Made by a program: the position numbers and the translations under genes. A DNA stretch of 64,000 nucleotides from Dromaius novaehollandiae (Eukaryota; Chordata; Aves; Casuariiformes; Dromaiidae): contig NC_088110.1 in the NCBI RefSeq assembly GCF_036370855.1, positions 23,307,501 through 23,371,500 of the forward strand. The letters are read 5' to 3'. The notes under the pieces were generated by a model, which ran no database searches, was not told the origin of the DNA, and worked only from the letters and a program-made list of their open reading frames with translations. Below, in pieces: positions 35,201 through 43,999 of this stretch (the first letter of the stretch is position 1; each line of letters begins with the position of its first letter).

Positions 35201-38200
35201 GCAGCGTCAGCTCCGATCTGTCCAGTATGATCGAGGGCTTGCATGAGCCAGGCAGCTGCGTCTCAACAGAGGAACAAAATCAGCCCAACTCATCCCAACA
35301 CTCTCAAAAAGCAAATCAGTGCCCTTGTACAGTTGAGCACTCGCAGGACCCGGGCAATAGGATGGAGTCTTCAAAGGAAATGGTCAGGAAGGAGTCAAGA
35401 AAGGGCACAGTTGCCTGTCCTACAGAGGTGGAAGATCCAAGTCGAGTGGAAAACACAGAGGCTTGCAAGAAATGGGTTGGTGGATTTGCGAAGCAAGTGG
35501 AAAAGGGATTGGGCAAGGTAGACAAAGAATGGCATCTTCACGGTGATGGCATGGATGGAATGAATATTGAGACAAAAGACAGTTCTACGGGAAACAGCTG
35601 TGCTGGGAATCAGAGCAGTGCCCCGCAGGGTCCCACAGGTTCTGCCGAACAGGACCTGCCGCTGGAAAAGCAGCATTCAGAAACCACCCAAAAGGCTCCT
35701 GCGCAAAGCACACTGCAAAACACCCCTGATGCCAGCTCTCCCTCCGGAGAGCCCAAGAGCTGGGTGAAGGGAGACTTGCAGCAGAGCAAGGAGCACTGCG
35801 TGGACAGTGCAGCTGTCTCAGACCTCCAGAGCTTGTTTGATGATGACTCCACATTCTCCCAGCTGTTTCCACGGGACGACCAGTTCATCCGGAGGAAGTG
35901 CACACGGGTGTATGGGAAGCGCACCAAGAAACCCAAGCCTGTCACCGAGGTAAACATCCGGCCAGCGGGTGCCATCGACCTCTTTACTATCCGATTAGCT
36001 TCTGACCTCAATGAAACCAGCTCTTTCTGTGTTACCAGGGAGGATCCTTGTGAATATGAAACCATTTCTATCGACGATGCCTTAATGCTAAACATGTGTC
36101 ACAGCAGTAAGGCAAAGAGCGGAGATGCTGTTCCCAGTGGAACTAAAAATACTGCACTGAGGTCAGACTGTGAGAAGATCAACCAAGAGAAGGAGGTCAT
36201 TGACCTGGAAGATAACAACGTGCTAACCTTCTTGTGCCAAAACAGCCAAGTGGAAAATGTCCCCAGCTTGAACCTTTGGGGCTGTCTGGAGAAGGAGGGA
36301 GAAAGCATCTCTGCTGAGGAAATGTTTGAGCCTCCAATGAGCCTTGAGAATGAACACTCGCTAGGAGAAACGAGCTCAGAACCGCCCGACCTGGCAGAGG
36401 AGCCCTACGATGGCAAGGTCAGTGAAGATTCAGACTCTCCTGACTTTCATACAATTGACATTGAGATGCTGAATGCAAAGCTGAAAATGAGAGACATGTG
36501 TTTCTTCGGCCCGTGCGAAGATCTCCCTGGCCATGCTGATGAAAATACTGTGAGTTCCAAGCAGAAAGCAGGCCAGCATAGCAAACACAGCAGAAGTAGG
36601 CTGGAAGATGGGAAGCTGGGGAAAAACCGCAGTGACGTAAACCTCAAGACCAAAGACAAGCAATATAAATGCAAAGTGTGCTTCCAGTGGTTCCTGACAT
36701 TAGGGGAACTGGACTTCCACAAGCTCACCCATAACCCTTCCCCTCCTCCCACCTGCTACATGTGTGTGCAGCGCAAATTCAGCTCTCGGGAGCAGCTAAG
36801 GGACCATTTGAAAGAGAAGCATGCCAAAAACAAGGCTGGCCTGTGGGCTTGCGGGATGTGCCTGAAGGAGATTTCCGACGTCTGGATGTACAACGAGCAC
36901 CTCCGAGAACATGCCACCCAGTTTGCTCGGAAAGGGCAAGCGCAGAAGTCCGTGATGGGCCTGCCTGCCTGCTTTGGCGAGGACAGCGCCGCTGTCACCC
37001 ACTTCCTCAACACCATCATGTATCGGAGACCCAGCAAGTCCTCCAGGCACGCCGACTCCGGCAACAAGCATCTGGTTAGCAGAGAGAACAAGAGCCCCAG
37101 AGAGCTGCCCCCTGAGCAAGAGGCCATGGCGATGAAAGACCCCTTGGAAAGCAACATCAAGGTCAAGCCATCTGCACCCAGCTCTTCCAAAGCATGTGCC
37201 AGTCCATCTCCAGACCATATGGCAAAAAGCGACAGCTCCCCCAAAACTGTCCCCATGCACCCAGACTGCAAGGATCCTTCCAGGGACTGTCATCACTGTG
37301 GGAAACAGTTTCCCAAACCCTTTAAGCTCCAGCGGCACTTAGTAGTGCACAGTTTACAGAAGATTTACTTGTGCCACAAGTGTCCAATGTTCTACCAGGA
37401 GACCAAAGAGCTTCGAAACCACCTCAGCCAGGAGCATGGGATCCTGGAGGAGCAAGAGATCAAGCACACCACGCTGTACGCATGTGAGCTCTGTGCAGAT
37501 GTCATGCACGTTATCAAAAAGTCCTTCATATGTAGCATGTGCAACTACACGTTCTCCAAGAAAGAGCAGTACGACCGGCACATGGAGAAGCACCTTGCAG
37601 GAAGCAACAAGACCTTCAAATTCAGAGGGGTCATGAGGCCTGGCATTGCCTCCAGAGAGGGCAGGGAGAAGGTCAAAGACGAAGGCTCCCTCCAAGAGGG
37701 CATGCCACCAAACAAGAAAAGAAAGGTGGTTCACCGTGGCAGCTCACTCCCGCATAGCTCACCTGTGCGCCTGGACCACACTAGTGACCTGCAGCTGATA
37801 GAGGTTGCAACTCCCAGCCCGCAGGCTCCTAGCGAGTCGTACAGCCCTATAGCAGCTAGTGAGCCAGGAGCACCTCCACCCCAAACCTCTGTGAAAACAG
37901 AAGACCTGGTGGGTGACTTCTCTGACCTCCTTGCAGAGATGGAGAAATCTCAGTTTGATGCCCTGCCTCCCCCGCCCTGCCTCTCCCCGTCTTTGCCACC
38001 GGCTGCCGCAAGCAATCCAGAGCTCGGCCGTATCACTACCCTGTCCATTGAGGAACTGGAGAAAGGAGCTTTTGATGGGAAACCACTTCCTTTCTTGGAC
38101 TCGCCCCAGTTTAATATTGACCTTGCTGGGTTAGCCTGTAACCAGGTAGCAGATGAAAAACTGTCTTCTCCACATCTCACTGAGAAACGTGGCAATGCCA

Positions 38201-39369
38201 ACGCCCATAAAAAAACAAGCTTGGGCAACAAAGACGAATATATAGCAGGTGTCCTGGAAAATCCCGATGCAGCCACCAACCCTGTGAACGAGGTCCCATT
38301 TCTCCAACTTGCCAAGAAGGTTCCGGAGCTTCCTTCACCGAGAGCAGAGGCTCCTCAGGCCAAAGAGACCAACAAAATGCTCTGGAGCAACCCCAGCGTA
38401 AACGATGCTCCTTCTTGGGAAGGAGCATCCAAGGCTAGTTCTTCCGAGGCTGCCCACCACCCGCTGCCTCTGAAAGACAAGACGACGTCGCCAGCGCTGA
38501 ACAGGGCTGCCAAAGAGTCGGCCCCGCAGAAGAAGACTGCAGGCAGCCCGTCCGGCAGTGATGCTCCCAACGCAGCCAGCCCTGGGAGGAGCGCCGAGGA
38601 GGGTCCAAAACCCGGCTCGCTGAAGGAAAAAGCCGTGCCCGAGGCAGGTGCCGGTGCCAGGGAGAGCGGCGCTAACGCCAGCGGCAAGGACCAAGGCGCC
38701 CACCAAGGCAAATCCACGGGCCACCCGCTCAGAGGGGAGGCAGTCGGCAATGCTGCGAGACACGGGCACCTGGAGCCGAGCAAAGCCGCGGACAAGCCGG
38801 CTCTGAGCGTGCCGGGCAAGCTGCACCCAAAGAAGCGAAAAGAGCACAAGTCCTTGAGTCACAGAGGCAGTTCCGGCTCCCGGGAGAACATCGAGGGAGA
38901 CGGGAAAAAGAAAAAGGCCCGGACGCCCGGTCCGGGCAGGAGCGAGAGTGCCGGCGAGTTTAAACGCGCCGACTGGACCAACGCCGAAGCTTCTGCCCTC
39001 TCCCCCGGGAGGAGGGAAACGCACTGCAACAGACTGATTCCCAAACCCAGAATGGCAGGAGTCGGCAACCAGCTGCGGAAGATGGTCCTGGACCCCTACA
39101 ACCAGAAGAAGGTGGAGATCCGCCACGCCAACGGGGACGTGAGGCGCAAAAAGGCCATTCTGGGGAAGAGCCTCCACCAAGTGCTGGCCAAGGGGCCGGT
39201 CTCCTCCCTGCGCGGCTCCTTGCACCGGCCACGAGCCGCACGGGGCGCGAAGACCGCCGAGCCGGCCAGCTTCCGCACCGCCGAATCCCAGAACAATCTG
39301 CTCAGCCAGCTCTTCGGGCAAAAATTAACTAGCTTTAAAATTCCTTTAAGAAGAGATACTTCAGAGTAA
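26209..39369 (+). CDS. ZNF469: Zinc finger protein 469 (ZNF469), complete single coding exon
   Basis: A 4,386-codon uninterrupted ORF. ZNF469 is a very large nuclear C2H2 zinc-finger protein; loss in humans causes brittle cornea syndrome 1, and it is thought to control collagen and other extracellular-matrix genes. The ATG has A at -3, and a TAG lies in frame 54 nt upstream. The first 840 residues are Ser/Pro/Gln-rich and mostly disordered. A non-canonical finger is at C845/C848/H861/C865; a basic, likely nuclear block spans about 1150-1275 with an acidic patch near 1222; a C2H2 finger is at C2783-H2804. The main array follows: C3488-H3508, C3516-H3538, C3548-H3568, C3694-H3714, C3722-H3743 and C3775-H3795, with an orphan CxxC at 3759/3762. 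An NLS-like KKRKV lies at about 3836. A conserved-looking basic tail (around 4295) ends the protein. It is longer than human ZNF469 (about 3,950 residues, from memory). ZFPM1 follows on the same strand as in mammals. No frameshift or internal stop is seen. Confidence 0.96.
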   Translation: MTGETQHVYAISDTEASAKDQEKDFGFERYGEKDGRALDGSLPEGSEPCSHGGGEGTSPFPSAKDKEPHSQREAVIRPQQAGKIDFKSLHNKPKFASDGAWSSLKGSPQSPPGKSRAREKTRRSGKGERSHHQLYRLSITNARSNPTIGIAYPQQKVTPPKKPDVSRGPISGSYRFHVPSIPEREAELQQEDLSFSRCFPEAPASLTSTNYTSQPAASARPNHSVKGQPPAGLPLKSPGTNGQLHYLEFQANGTNSWPSPEKNFAGANYGVSVQKPSSFPEGSKPGAHGLGALPFQYPFQLLHDAVKEPYPSDAGGQEYVDVPLAASQVTHAAFGFHSSSREWQDETLSNSSYESVSPEGRLYGLPSQPAPFLPPQPPAVPHHGPLPCYKGRSEHSADLNGALSSSGAIDQNPSTFQENQAVFPPSLHSPSVPKPVSKRQASSKDSVPSPRLLIQSSSLRRNMPPNSLSQVHFQSKVYCGSPAGSVSTGSVPFETSIPTTPPTHPRLVQAWEGATKAFSPMDQNSAPYSNPVGNQFSFECQSGPEQRQHRQKNARMPWQQIHLTSAMPGQNRIELSRQITSQKLPFSLGTSEWQGSVKAQKGTPLSNSPGYHSKKLLPGEGLGAQRGDPSRQSCSSTSAFSFESGKDPGSPACDSRSKALFYSMGQAGPPPPSRNSSGSALVLPPSALVAASPCESPLPSPVPNPTCSSTCSSLSPMSSSPLNPSFEDSQMSGALTPSPFFHHPCHPKDSNKTFHPSDVLSSGSLHYHPSDSVKSFHFPPDALKDDGLLKCAPESPFHKPGVEVAKGCLDGLEGEQPPPPYASHHLLASSLSSASLDQLDVLLTCKQCDQNYSNLSSFLEHRQFCGSHAAFQGEAKDAARAAESRKTLPPEPAKHSHAGPNLALSPDPQAHLLALNKNDDFLLEGESKSDVKEDALKGNLFNGLTTNSLPLTASDLEIDDAKLDSLITEALNGLEYQSDNPEIDSSFIDVFADEELTSVKAAGNGLSHKTKEASENKPKHTGTEEKPASQQKASYYYEDSRPRGEQAKRRTGKQHIHKGRAGRRLAGHEAERQEKLRALEPSRSKSPGQAAAGEGGPDKAARLRVGRKNSSGCVPPAAVTKSASNQKQPRKVSQETQANSEVGPGVATKSSKPPRFSMKDIKKRKPRSGTWSKELIHKIVQQKNKFHKLHVKSNKHMQFSLVTERLMPAAKEGKFQEYDYISDSDDEGAECTKLHGRKRRGAGFIGRSKYSFSKKRPGRSERAKEKDPAWSYSQKRESQKRDTQEHRRVPSKEATKKEDCATRVRRRSSQSSTGSNHSISMSSETGPSPPCTERADSDSEKGSVQTRRHSDSSEHAPRTPLGLPEDRSPKKSHKSKEDFSRGTRRFGSAKFLLAGSRTHPSTKSDAPLTDCTKEEHLPQAQEKQHPSTDPFGRSPIRPSCKEDAEEPKGAASHAGETGKTILEAQESPELTTVSHRHQFAPYTDDALKYPAEELIAPSRVSNEASPGNASAAYSEAGIKYLKEHGLCDSRKDYPAPIAPYGGDAVGMMLAGKVPDPYMNSDNTFFDHKGLPGHYESNLFSKPPALGSSHTDDMYLCRDDINTGSFEQKHANISPYAAENPQAKVSSPLSFDSSSIFGELPVTEFDPPLYESVSASKDNYVTTFACPGNPPSKPLPFEQPYPPFMQEKDWTLMEEVAPMLPEDMTQFHSLSAEKPLAKKFPDEGPVPPNQLSLPLSDRITDYNVTFMNNISDDELEIKRLVTELESQLQTGKMNNEASVALQKPEQHVATQLREQAAEQFPPLPVDQEAGHEKGLFLADDLGSTSLLAPKVCVGERLGSEKPGAANVHGNYERPREPWPCPVEFSSLEAEMCTPGPEDSLSVDHFCSKDAGDQFQGAETAKESDSRKRETESSSQGLPDSCMPDKIEAPIYTDHMIKTPLVVTDSLFPKTLEAAEPNKEDILPSLPCKHGAESFPVAGKIDKSFDDSAELEKFDTHLPTLKPEFGFQQGPAPALDLAFSSRIKEVPDTEDRPLSKAESPRVVKSTVHFKGDSSGSVLLEETEESKSTAAYQAPGTSDKASKRKVLLLDMLSLPKERDCGSQKRLASQDTAANPLQQLQLFVARTVKNNEDELLMPCFPMLLAPNHPPPSARVQTEQKEESSGNLASENRTCCPAQGEGNVPVGGEAESRATPSKEAALFSGACEQLESFSEMGSYSAKQSTFVNLELQNNVTELQHLANEQAEQNDINICADGVSQERNDLSPLHDAVVTPLPGQGKKADQLVEEQEQDKNKATLAFKKHEQSLLSRSSLEKETLGSAAAERLETNETDCRSWCEGSNQDVQSLGSIKSKRIGSGSNEVGHGTQPLRSASASPASPLNPSDDPHQDHHLSQGTKACTVNAKVPEEGNSKKKSLNGCHYTSDSLANLPLQTNVSHPKYLQSNGAEGGEFPSFSTQLSEDNKYSASLLSAETSSLFITKSCPPNADSSQICHPTPSLLEQVKWRRAPAFPLAPHPCGAGIPAPLEAMGSGRHHLPEGVLSNYGPPEREGLARPRAPLCAGDLMGPALEIEGPQKLHVKDCSLPCLPPFNQKDFGQEVPESPCAVLSGPHFKENKACTITDTIINSQSIPPETQGYPTQPTTDLLLVREREVNLNQKELENCSQDEMKHQNEPEALSDDSVVQQIAPAVSSSPKRIADLGPAKLNAHHFSEAAEMRSGDPSKTTENGGKNLKGEKPNSCGAERGGEAGSCMLNNMGQGEDNTFTSLPNTSQNELLKEKKPNGLQVTCDICSASFRSKPGLTRHKAVKHQVKNSGVSQASKTPRSDLVPADKASKAAKKGPRRTLKTSVKEKICSSQMPTTTAEHVPKKICTGLEKEPNAQMQEVVSRVLSDLSVISFEMSQELHRTGILNREMKAKYQRSETRGAGEAVAEKLDPGKQARKGEKGRRNQSKDPGGVNSNSEKKLNRKVRRRKAKVFPNRNEPDCPSEMENNVNSGPSPAVLSSVSSDLSSMIEGLHEPGSCVSTEEQNQPNSSQHSQKANQCPCTVEHSQDPGNRMESSKEMVRKESRKGTVACPTEVEDPSRVENTEACKKWVGGFAKQVEKGLGKVDKEWHLHGDGMDGMNIETKDSSTGNSCAGNQSSAPQGPTGSAEQDLPLEKQHSETTQKAPAQSTLQNTPDASSPSGEPKSWVKGDLQQSKEHCVDSAAVSDLQSLFDDDSTFSQLFPRDDQFIRRKCTRVYGKRTKKPKPVTEVNIRPAGAIDLFTIRLASDLNETSSFCVTREDPCEYETISIDDALMLNMCHSSKAKSGDAVPSGTKNTALRSDCEKINQEKEVIDLEDNNVLTFLCQNSQVENVPSLNLWGCLEKEGESISAEEMFEPPMSLENEHSLGETSSEPPDLAEEPYDGKVSEDSDSPDFHTIDIEMLNAKLKMRDMCFFGPCEDLPGHADENTVSSKQKAGQHSKHSRSRLEDGKLGKNRSDVNLKTKDKQYKCKVCFQWFLTLGELDFHKLTHNPSPPPTCYMCVQRKFSSREQLRDHLKEKHAKNKAGLWACGMCLKEISDVWMYNEHLREHATQFARKGQAQKSVMGLPACFGEDSAAVTHFLNTIMYRRPSKSSRHADSGNKHLVSRENKSPRELPPEQEAMAMKDPLESNIKVKPSAPSSSKACASPSPDHMAKSDSSPKTVPMHPDCKDPSRDCHHCGKQFPKPFKLQRHLVVHSLQKIYLCHKCPMFYQETKELRNHLSQEHGILEEQEIKHTTLYACELCADVMHVIKKSFICSMCNYTFSKKEQYDRHMEKHLAGSNKTFKFRGVMRPGIASREGREKVKDEGSLQEGMPPNKKRKVVHRGSSLPHSSPVRLDHTSDLQLIEVATPSPQAPSESYSPIAASEPGAPPPQTSVKTEDLVGDFSDLLAEMEKSQFDALPPPPCLSPSLPPAAASNPELGRITTLSIEELEKGAFDGKPLPFLDSPQFNIDLAGLACNQVADEKLSSPHLTEKRGNANAHKKTSLGNKDEYIAGVLENPDAATNPVNEVPFLQLAKKVPELPSPRAEAPQAKETNKMLWSNPSVNDAPSWEGASKASSSEAAHHPLPLKDKTTSPALNRAAKESAPQKKTAGSPSGSDAPNAASPGRSAEEGPKPGSLKEKAVPEAGAGARESGANASGKDQGAHQGKSTGHPLRGEAVGNAARHGHLEPSKAADKPALSVPGKLHPKKRKEHKSLSHRGSSGSRENIEGDGKKKKARTPGPGRSESAGEFKRADWTNAEASALSPGRRETHCNRLIPKPRMAGVGNQLRKMVLDPYNQKKVEIRHANGDVRRKKAILGKSLHQVLAKGPVSSLRGSLHRPRAARGAKTAEPASFRTAESQNNLLSQLFGQKLTSFKIPLRRDTSE

Positions 39370-40327
39370 TTTATGAAAGTGACTTATGGTGATCCTCAGC
39401 TGCTTTCATGGGGTTTGCAAGGGGAAAATTATCAAAGCATTAAATTCGTTTGTGTAGCATGATTTTTCTGTCTAGCTTAAATGAACTTGCACTGCAGCCT
39501 CTGTGAAATAGTTTGCTTTGTGTCTACTAATCTACTTTAATTCACCTGATTTATCATGCAAATGCTAGAACTTTGATGTTGCTGATGATTTTCATGAACT
39601 GAAATTGTAATCGCTTTGGGCAGACTGAATCGTCAAGAGCAATTGCTTTATTGCAGAAGTGCTGAGGTTATAAGGATACTTGCAAATCTCAGACCCTTTT
39701 GAGACTGTGTCTGTGTTATCTTTGTACAAAGTACTTGAAGAGATGAACTTCATTCTGTAGACGTCTTATTCATAAGGTGCAGTACACTGTAGAAAGCAAA
39801 TTTTTTTTTTGAAGATTTTGCACAAATAATCCTGTACAATTCATTTAATTGGGAGCTGGCCTAAGAGACGATACAATTAAAAAAAAAATTAAATTAAGAA
39901 TCGAGTGTCCCATATTTTGACAGCCATCCCTAAGAATTTGTTTCTACATTGTCAAGAGAATAATGAACTAGCTTTCATGCTGCGTGGGCTCTTATAGCAT
40001 TTCCGACGTTGCTGCCATTCTTTGACCACTGTAGATGATGTAAATGGAGGAAAGCCAAGAACACGAGCAAACTGCACCTTGACACTTGTGACAAACTCTT
40101 TTTGTAGTTTTTTTTTGTTGTGTTGTTTTGTTTTGTTTTTTTGCGCAATGACAAAACTGTGCCAATTTACCACACCAGAATGGTACTGTCCGAGTGCCCT
40201 CAACGGTATAACTTCTAAACTATCTTACTGTATTGAGTTAGTGGCTATATAGGTATCCGCTTTTTACTATGCAGTTACTGGTGCTATTTTTATTTTGTAA
40301 TGTGAATACAGACTTCCTTGATTGAAA

Positions 40328-40333
40328 AATAAA
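40328..40333 (+). terminator. Proximal polyadenylation signal of ZNF469
   Basis: AATAAA hexamer about 960 nt after the stop codon. Possible alternative 3' end giving a shorter UTR; no strong GU-rich element is obvious directly after it. Confidence 0.45.
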
Positions 40334-40847
40334 GGGAACCATTAGGAAGTAGCAGTTACCTGTAAACGAAAACAAAGCAGGAAAATCAAACTTTAAGGAA
40401 AATCCTGTATGCTGGTACTCCATAGCGTTGGAAAGGTTACGTCACGTTGTACAAGCACGTTATACAACTGAACTTTTGAACCGGAAAGAAATCTCAGGTG
40501 CAAACGAGGACATGGAAGATAACTAAATACTATTGAAATACTCCCAAGTCAAGGAGGTGAAGTAATGCACTGATGTGATATGAACAGTCAGAGTACTTTG
40601 CGTCTGTCCTGCAATTTTTTTTTTTGTTTTAGATTTAAAAGGAAAAAAAAGAGGCTTTATTCTGTTAATATGTATCTTTACAATTCTTTGTATTGTATAA
40701 AAATATTGTAGGTAATTTACCTTGGGTGCAATGTGTTATGTCAAAAGTTTTTATTTTGATATTTTGTCAGAGAAGCAGAGAGAGAGCAGGAAACGCCTTT
40801 TTATGATGTCGTATGTGTGCTTTTAAAGTGCCTCTTTAATATTGTTA

Positions 40848-40853
40848 AATAAA
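40848..40853 (+). terminator. Distal (probably main) polyadenylation signal of ZNF469
   Basis: AATAAA within TTAAATAAAG, followed some 20 nt later by GGGGTGGTACTG, a G/U-rich downstream element. Composition changes shortly afterwards, so cleavage is expected near 40,870. Confidence 0.7.
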
Positions 40854-40929
40854 GTATGAGATGAAAATATGGGGTGGTACTGTAAAATCATACATGATTA
40901 ATCTTTTCAAATATATTCCAATATTTTCA

Positions 40930-42080
40930 CAGAAATTCCCTGTCTGTGTGACGTTTGTGGGCTGTGTCTGTGCCGGCGTCGCCCCGGGGCCCTCGTCTCC
41001 CTCTTGCCCGCCGCGGCTTGCTCGAGCCGCGCTGTGATTTTTCCGCCCCAGGAGCAATTTGATGCGGCCCCGGGAGGATGCGGGCGATGCTGCTGTCAAA
41101 GCGTGATAATTTGCAGATTGCAGCGCTTTGCTCCGGCTAAGATGCTCCGTGTGTCCTGGTCCCCCCATCCTGCGCCTGCATCCTAACAAAACCCGCCGCA
41201 GCAGGACCTTTTGCTCCATTTCGCATTTTAAGCTGTTTCCCAGCCAGCCTCGCTCTGCGCGTGCACGTGCTGCCGATGCACCCTCAGTCCAAAAGTCCGG
41301 CTCTTATTTAGCTTTCCACAATTTCTCCTCATTTTCTGGGACTTCTGCTCTACCTGCCAGCTCTGCTCTTGTCGGGTTATTGCCCAAACCGTGCCAGCTT
41401 GTCCTGGGTCCCGTGATTAATCGCGGCACACAGCTCTAGTCCCCACCAGCTCTGCAGGAGCAATGAGCTAACGAAGCAACGTTTAACCATTTGGGGGGTT
41501 TTGGAAGCTAAGCAGAGCTCGGCGGCGGCTGGTCGATGCACCAGGCACCCTCGCTGCAGACTTTGCTGTCTCTGATTTGCAGGCTCACCATCACCGTCGC
41601 ATCCTGAAGCAGCAAATGCCACCGGTTAGCTGGCACCGCGTGGCAAAGCATTGCCGCGATGCGCGTTCAGCCGGAAAGGCACTGGCTCCGCCAGGGCAGG
41701 ACTGAGGTGCCGCGCCGAGACGGGCAGCAGGCAGTCCTGCGCGCTCGTCAGGACGACCGAATTCCCGGACACGGGAACGGGCCTCGGAGACGTGTGGGGC
41801 TGCTGAGGTTTCCCAGGATCAGCCGCAGGAACTGCTGGTGTGAGATAACACGCGGCATCTCCAGGTGAGCTGCTCCAGAGCCTGACGTGCCGGCTCTGGT
41901 CTCTGATGCGCAGGAGCGTTTCCTCCGGAGCCGGCGTGTTTGGGCATCGGTCCCGTCTGAGCTCGTTGGAGCTGGTTGGCCGGGTTGTGCTGCTGTGTGT
42001 AAAGGGGAAGGGGCAGCAGTGGTGCACGAGATCCGAGTGTCACCAGCTGTCCAGGAGCATCAGCTGCACCATTAGGCCAT
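40930..42080. other. ZNF469-ZFPM1 intergenic sequence
   Basis: No gene recognised; moderately GC-rich with no simple repeats. Confidence 0.5.
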
Positions 42081-42083
42081 GCT

Positions 42084-42289
42084 GCAATGCAACACAATAC
42101 AATGCAACGCAACGCAACACAATGCAACGCAACACAACACAACACAATGCAATGCAACGCAATGCAATGCAACGCAACACAATGCAACACAACACAATGC
42201 AACGCAACGCAACACAATGCAACGCAACGCAACGCAATGCAACGCAACGCAGTGCAATGCAATGCAGCACAACCCAATGCAATACTGCA
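42084..42289. repeat. Pentanucleotide array (CAACG / CAACA / CAATG variants)
   Basis: About 200 bp built of 5-bp units GCAAC, ACAAC and GCAAT in irregular order. The unit has no stop in several frames, which gives Asn/Gln/Thr-rich or Cys/Leu/His-rich open frames on both strands; these are artefacts. The mixture of three unit types suggests repeated local duplication of larger blocks of pentamers. Confidence 0.9.
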
Positions 42290-42620
42290 ACAGCCACCGA
42301 ACCCAGGCACAGGTCACCTGCATCCCAGGGCCTGTGAGCCAGCTGAGAGCTAATCTTGTCTTTCCAGGACTTGTCCCGCCATCCTATACCTCGTGCTGAG
42401 TTTACAGCTCCGAGGTGGCCAGGAGACACCACCAACATTTTGCTTGGTTCCCACAAAGGGGCCTGACCTCATTTCATGTGCAGGCAGCAAGGAAGGGAAG
42501 CGGCCCAGGTGTCTTGTCCCGCAGGGAAGGACCCGATGTGGCACGGTTTGGGCATCACCAGTTTGTCCTCGAGGTGACCTCTGCAGGCCCCGCGCTGAGG
42601 TCTGGAGGTAGGAGGCTGAC
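42290..42620. other. Intergenic sequence, nothing recognised
   Basis: GC-rich unique sequence without ORF or repeat support. Confidence 0.5.
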
Positions 42621-42629
42621 ACAAAGCTG

Positions 42630-43020
42630 GGCATATTATATTCTTTAATTACTGTTGCAATCATAACATTTAAACGCTGTCAATGAGAGATAGCTCATAG
42701 CCGCAGGCTAGAATCCTTGCCACTTGGGGCTTGTAACTAAAACTGCAGGATTAATTTGATTAATTGATAGAATTATTTTCCAAACTACTCTTTTGTTTAT
42801 GGAGGCTTAAAATGCTTGCCGCCTGCACCCTCCTGGTGTGTTGCAGAGTGGAGATAAAGCGGCTGAAAATAATTAGTATGGCTTAATTTAGGGAAAAAAA
42901 ATAACCTCAAAAGAATTTTGCAGAAAATTTAAAGCAGCACATTTTACTTTGTTTTGGCAGCAAATATTATGGAGTTGGAAATGGGACTTTTATGTTTTGT
43001 CGCTACTATATTTCACGAGG
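42630..43020. promoter_or_regulatory. AT-rich island between ZNF469 and ZFPM1
   Basis: Some 390 bp rich in TTAAT/ATTAA cores, clearly lower in GC than both flanks and without simple repeats. A candidate conserved element for either neighbour; inference only. Confidence 0.35.
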
Positions 43021-43850
43021 GCTGCGAGCCTATGGGAGAGAGGGGTATTTCATGCCTGTTGGTGGCTGTATTTTTCTTTCGCCTCCAGCTTCATTTCCAG
43101 CAAGGCACCTGGAAAATTATCCCCGAGAGCGACAGGTTCAGCTGCAGGGCACGGGACCGCCGAGGCCTTGCCTGCGGCAGGCGAGGGGACGCTTCTCCGG
43201 CCCTGCCGTGCCCCATCCATCCATGGTCCCTCGCCCTGCTGGCATCCGCGGCGTGAGCTCCAAATTAGGGTCCGACCTGGCTGGCAGAGCTCGCCGACCT
43301 CCCCGGAGCTCCTGCTCCAGCCGGGCAGCTTTTTCCTTTTTTTTAATCCTTTCTTGCTTGCTTTCACATCTCCTCCTGCCTGTCCCCCTCCTCCCACGAG
43401 CTCCGCAGCACAGCCGGGGGGATAATCCGCCCTGTCCATCAGCACCGCTCAGCTCCCCAAACCCGCGGCTCCGCCGAGCCCGGCACGATCAGCCGGCATC
43501 TCCGGCACGTTGGACACTCGGAAGATTGCAGGCCTCTGCCAGCGTAATGCCCCGAAAGGGCGGTTTTGCTCCAGCGGCTGCTTGCTCCAGGAGGACAAGG
43601 AGCTGCAGCATGGTCATCACGCTGCTAGCGGCAGCAAAGACTTTTTTTGAGGATACTAAATGCTCTTGAGTTAAACTTGGCCATTCCTTGCTCAGCAGCG
43701 ATTTAAGCTGGCCGGTGGGGACCATGCGGGCCGGCAGCATCTTGCATCGGCCGTGCCCGGAGCCGCAACCCTCCGTGGGTGCCCGGAGCCGCCTCCTCCC
43801 ACCCCCTCGCCCCTGAAATACGGCCGAGGCGCTGCCCGAGTTTTTCCCAT
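43020..43850. other. Intergenic GC-rich sequence
   Basis: No gene or repeat recognised. Confidence 0.5.
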
Positions 43851-43990
43851 TTGCATTCCTCCGCCAACAGATCCTCTCCCCGCGTCGCTAATAATATCGC
43901 CGCAGATTAATTGGCGCTAATACAAATGTACACAGCTCCATAAAAAGATGTCAGCGCGCTCACAATGGGCGAAACGGCTGCTCGCGCATT
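43850..43990. promoter_or_regulatory. Small AT-richer conserved-looking element
   Basis: Contains AATAATATCG, a GATTAATTGGC homeodomain-like core and TGTACA within 140 bp, flanked by CpG-rich sequence. Function inferred from composition. Confidence 0.3.
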
Positions 43991-43999
43991 ATCTCTGCT

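Larger units (their letters stand above)
39370..40870 (+). other. ZNF469: ZNF469 3' untranslated region
   Basis: About 1.5 kb of AT-rich sequence follows the TAA stop, in sharp contrast to the GC-rich end of the coding region. It contains several A- and T-homopolymer runs and two AATAAA signals (40,328 and 40,848). The AT-rich, unique character up to the second signal, then a return to GC-rich DNA after about 40,930, supports this as the 3' UTR. Confidence 0.8.

Noticed and set aside
42079..42399. Asn/Gln/Cys/Thr-rich (plus) and Cys/Leu/His-rich (minus) open frames
   Set aside because: Products of the pentamer array, open in several frames on both strands.
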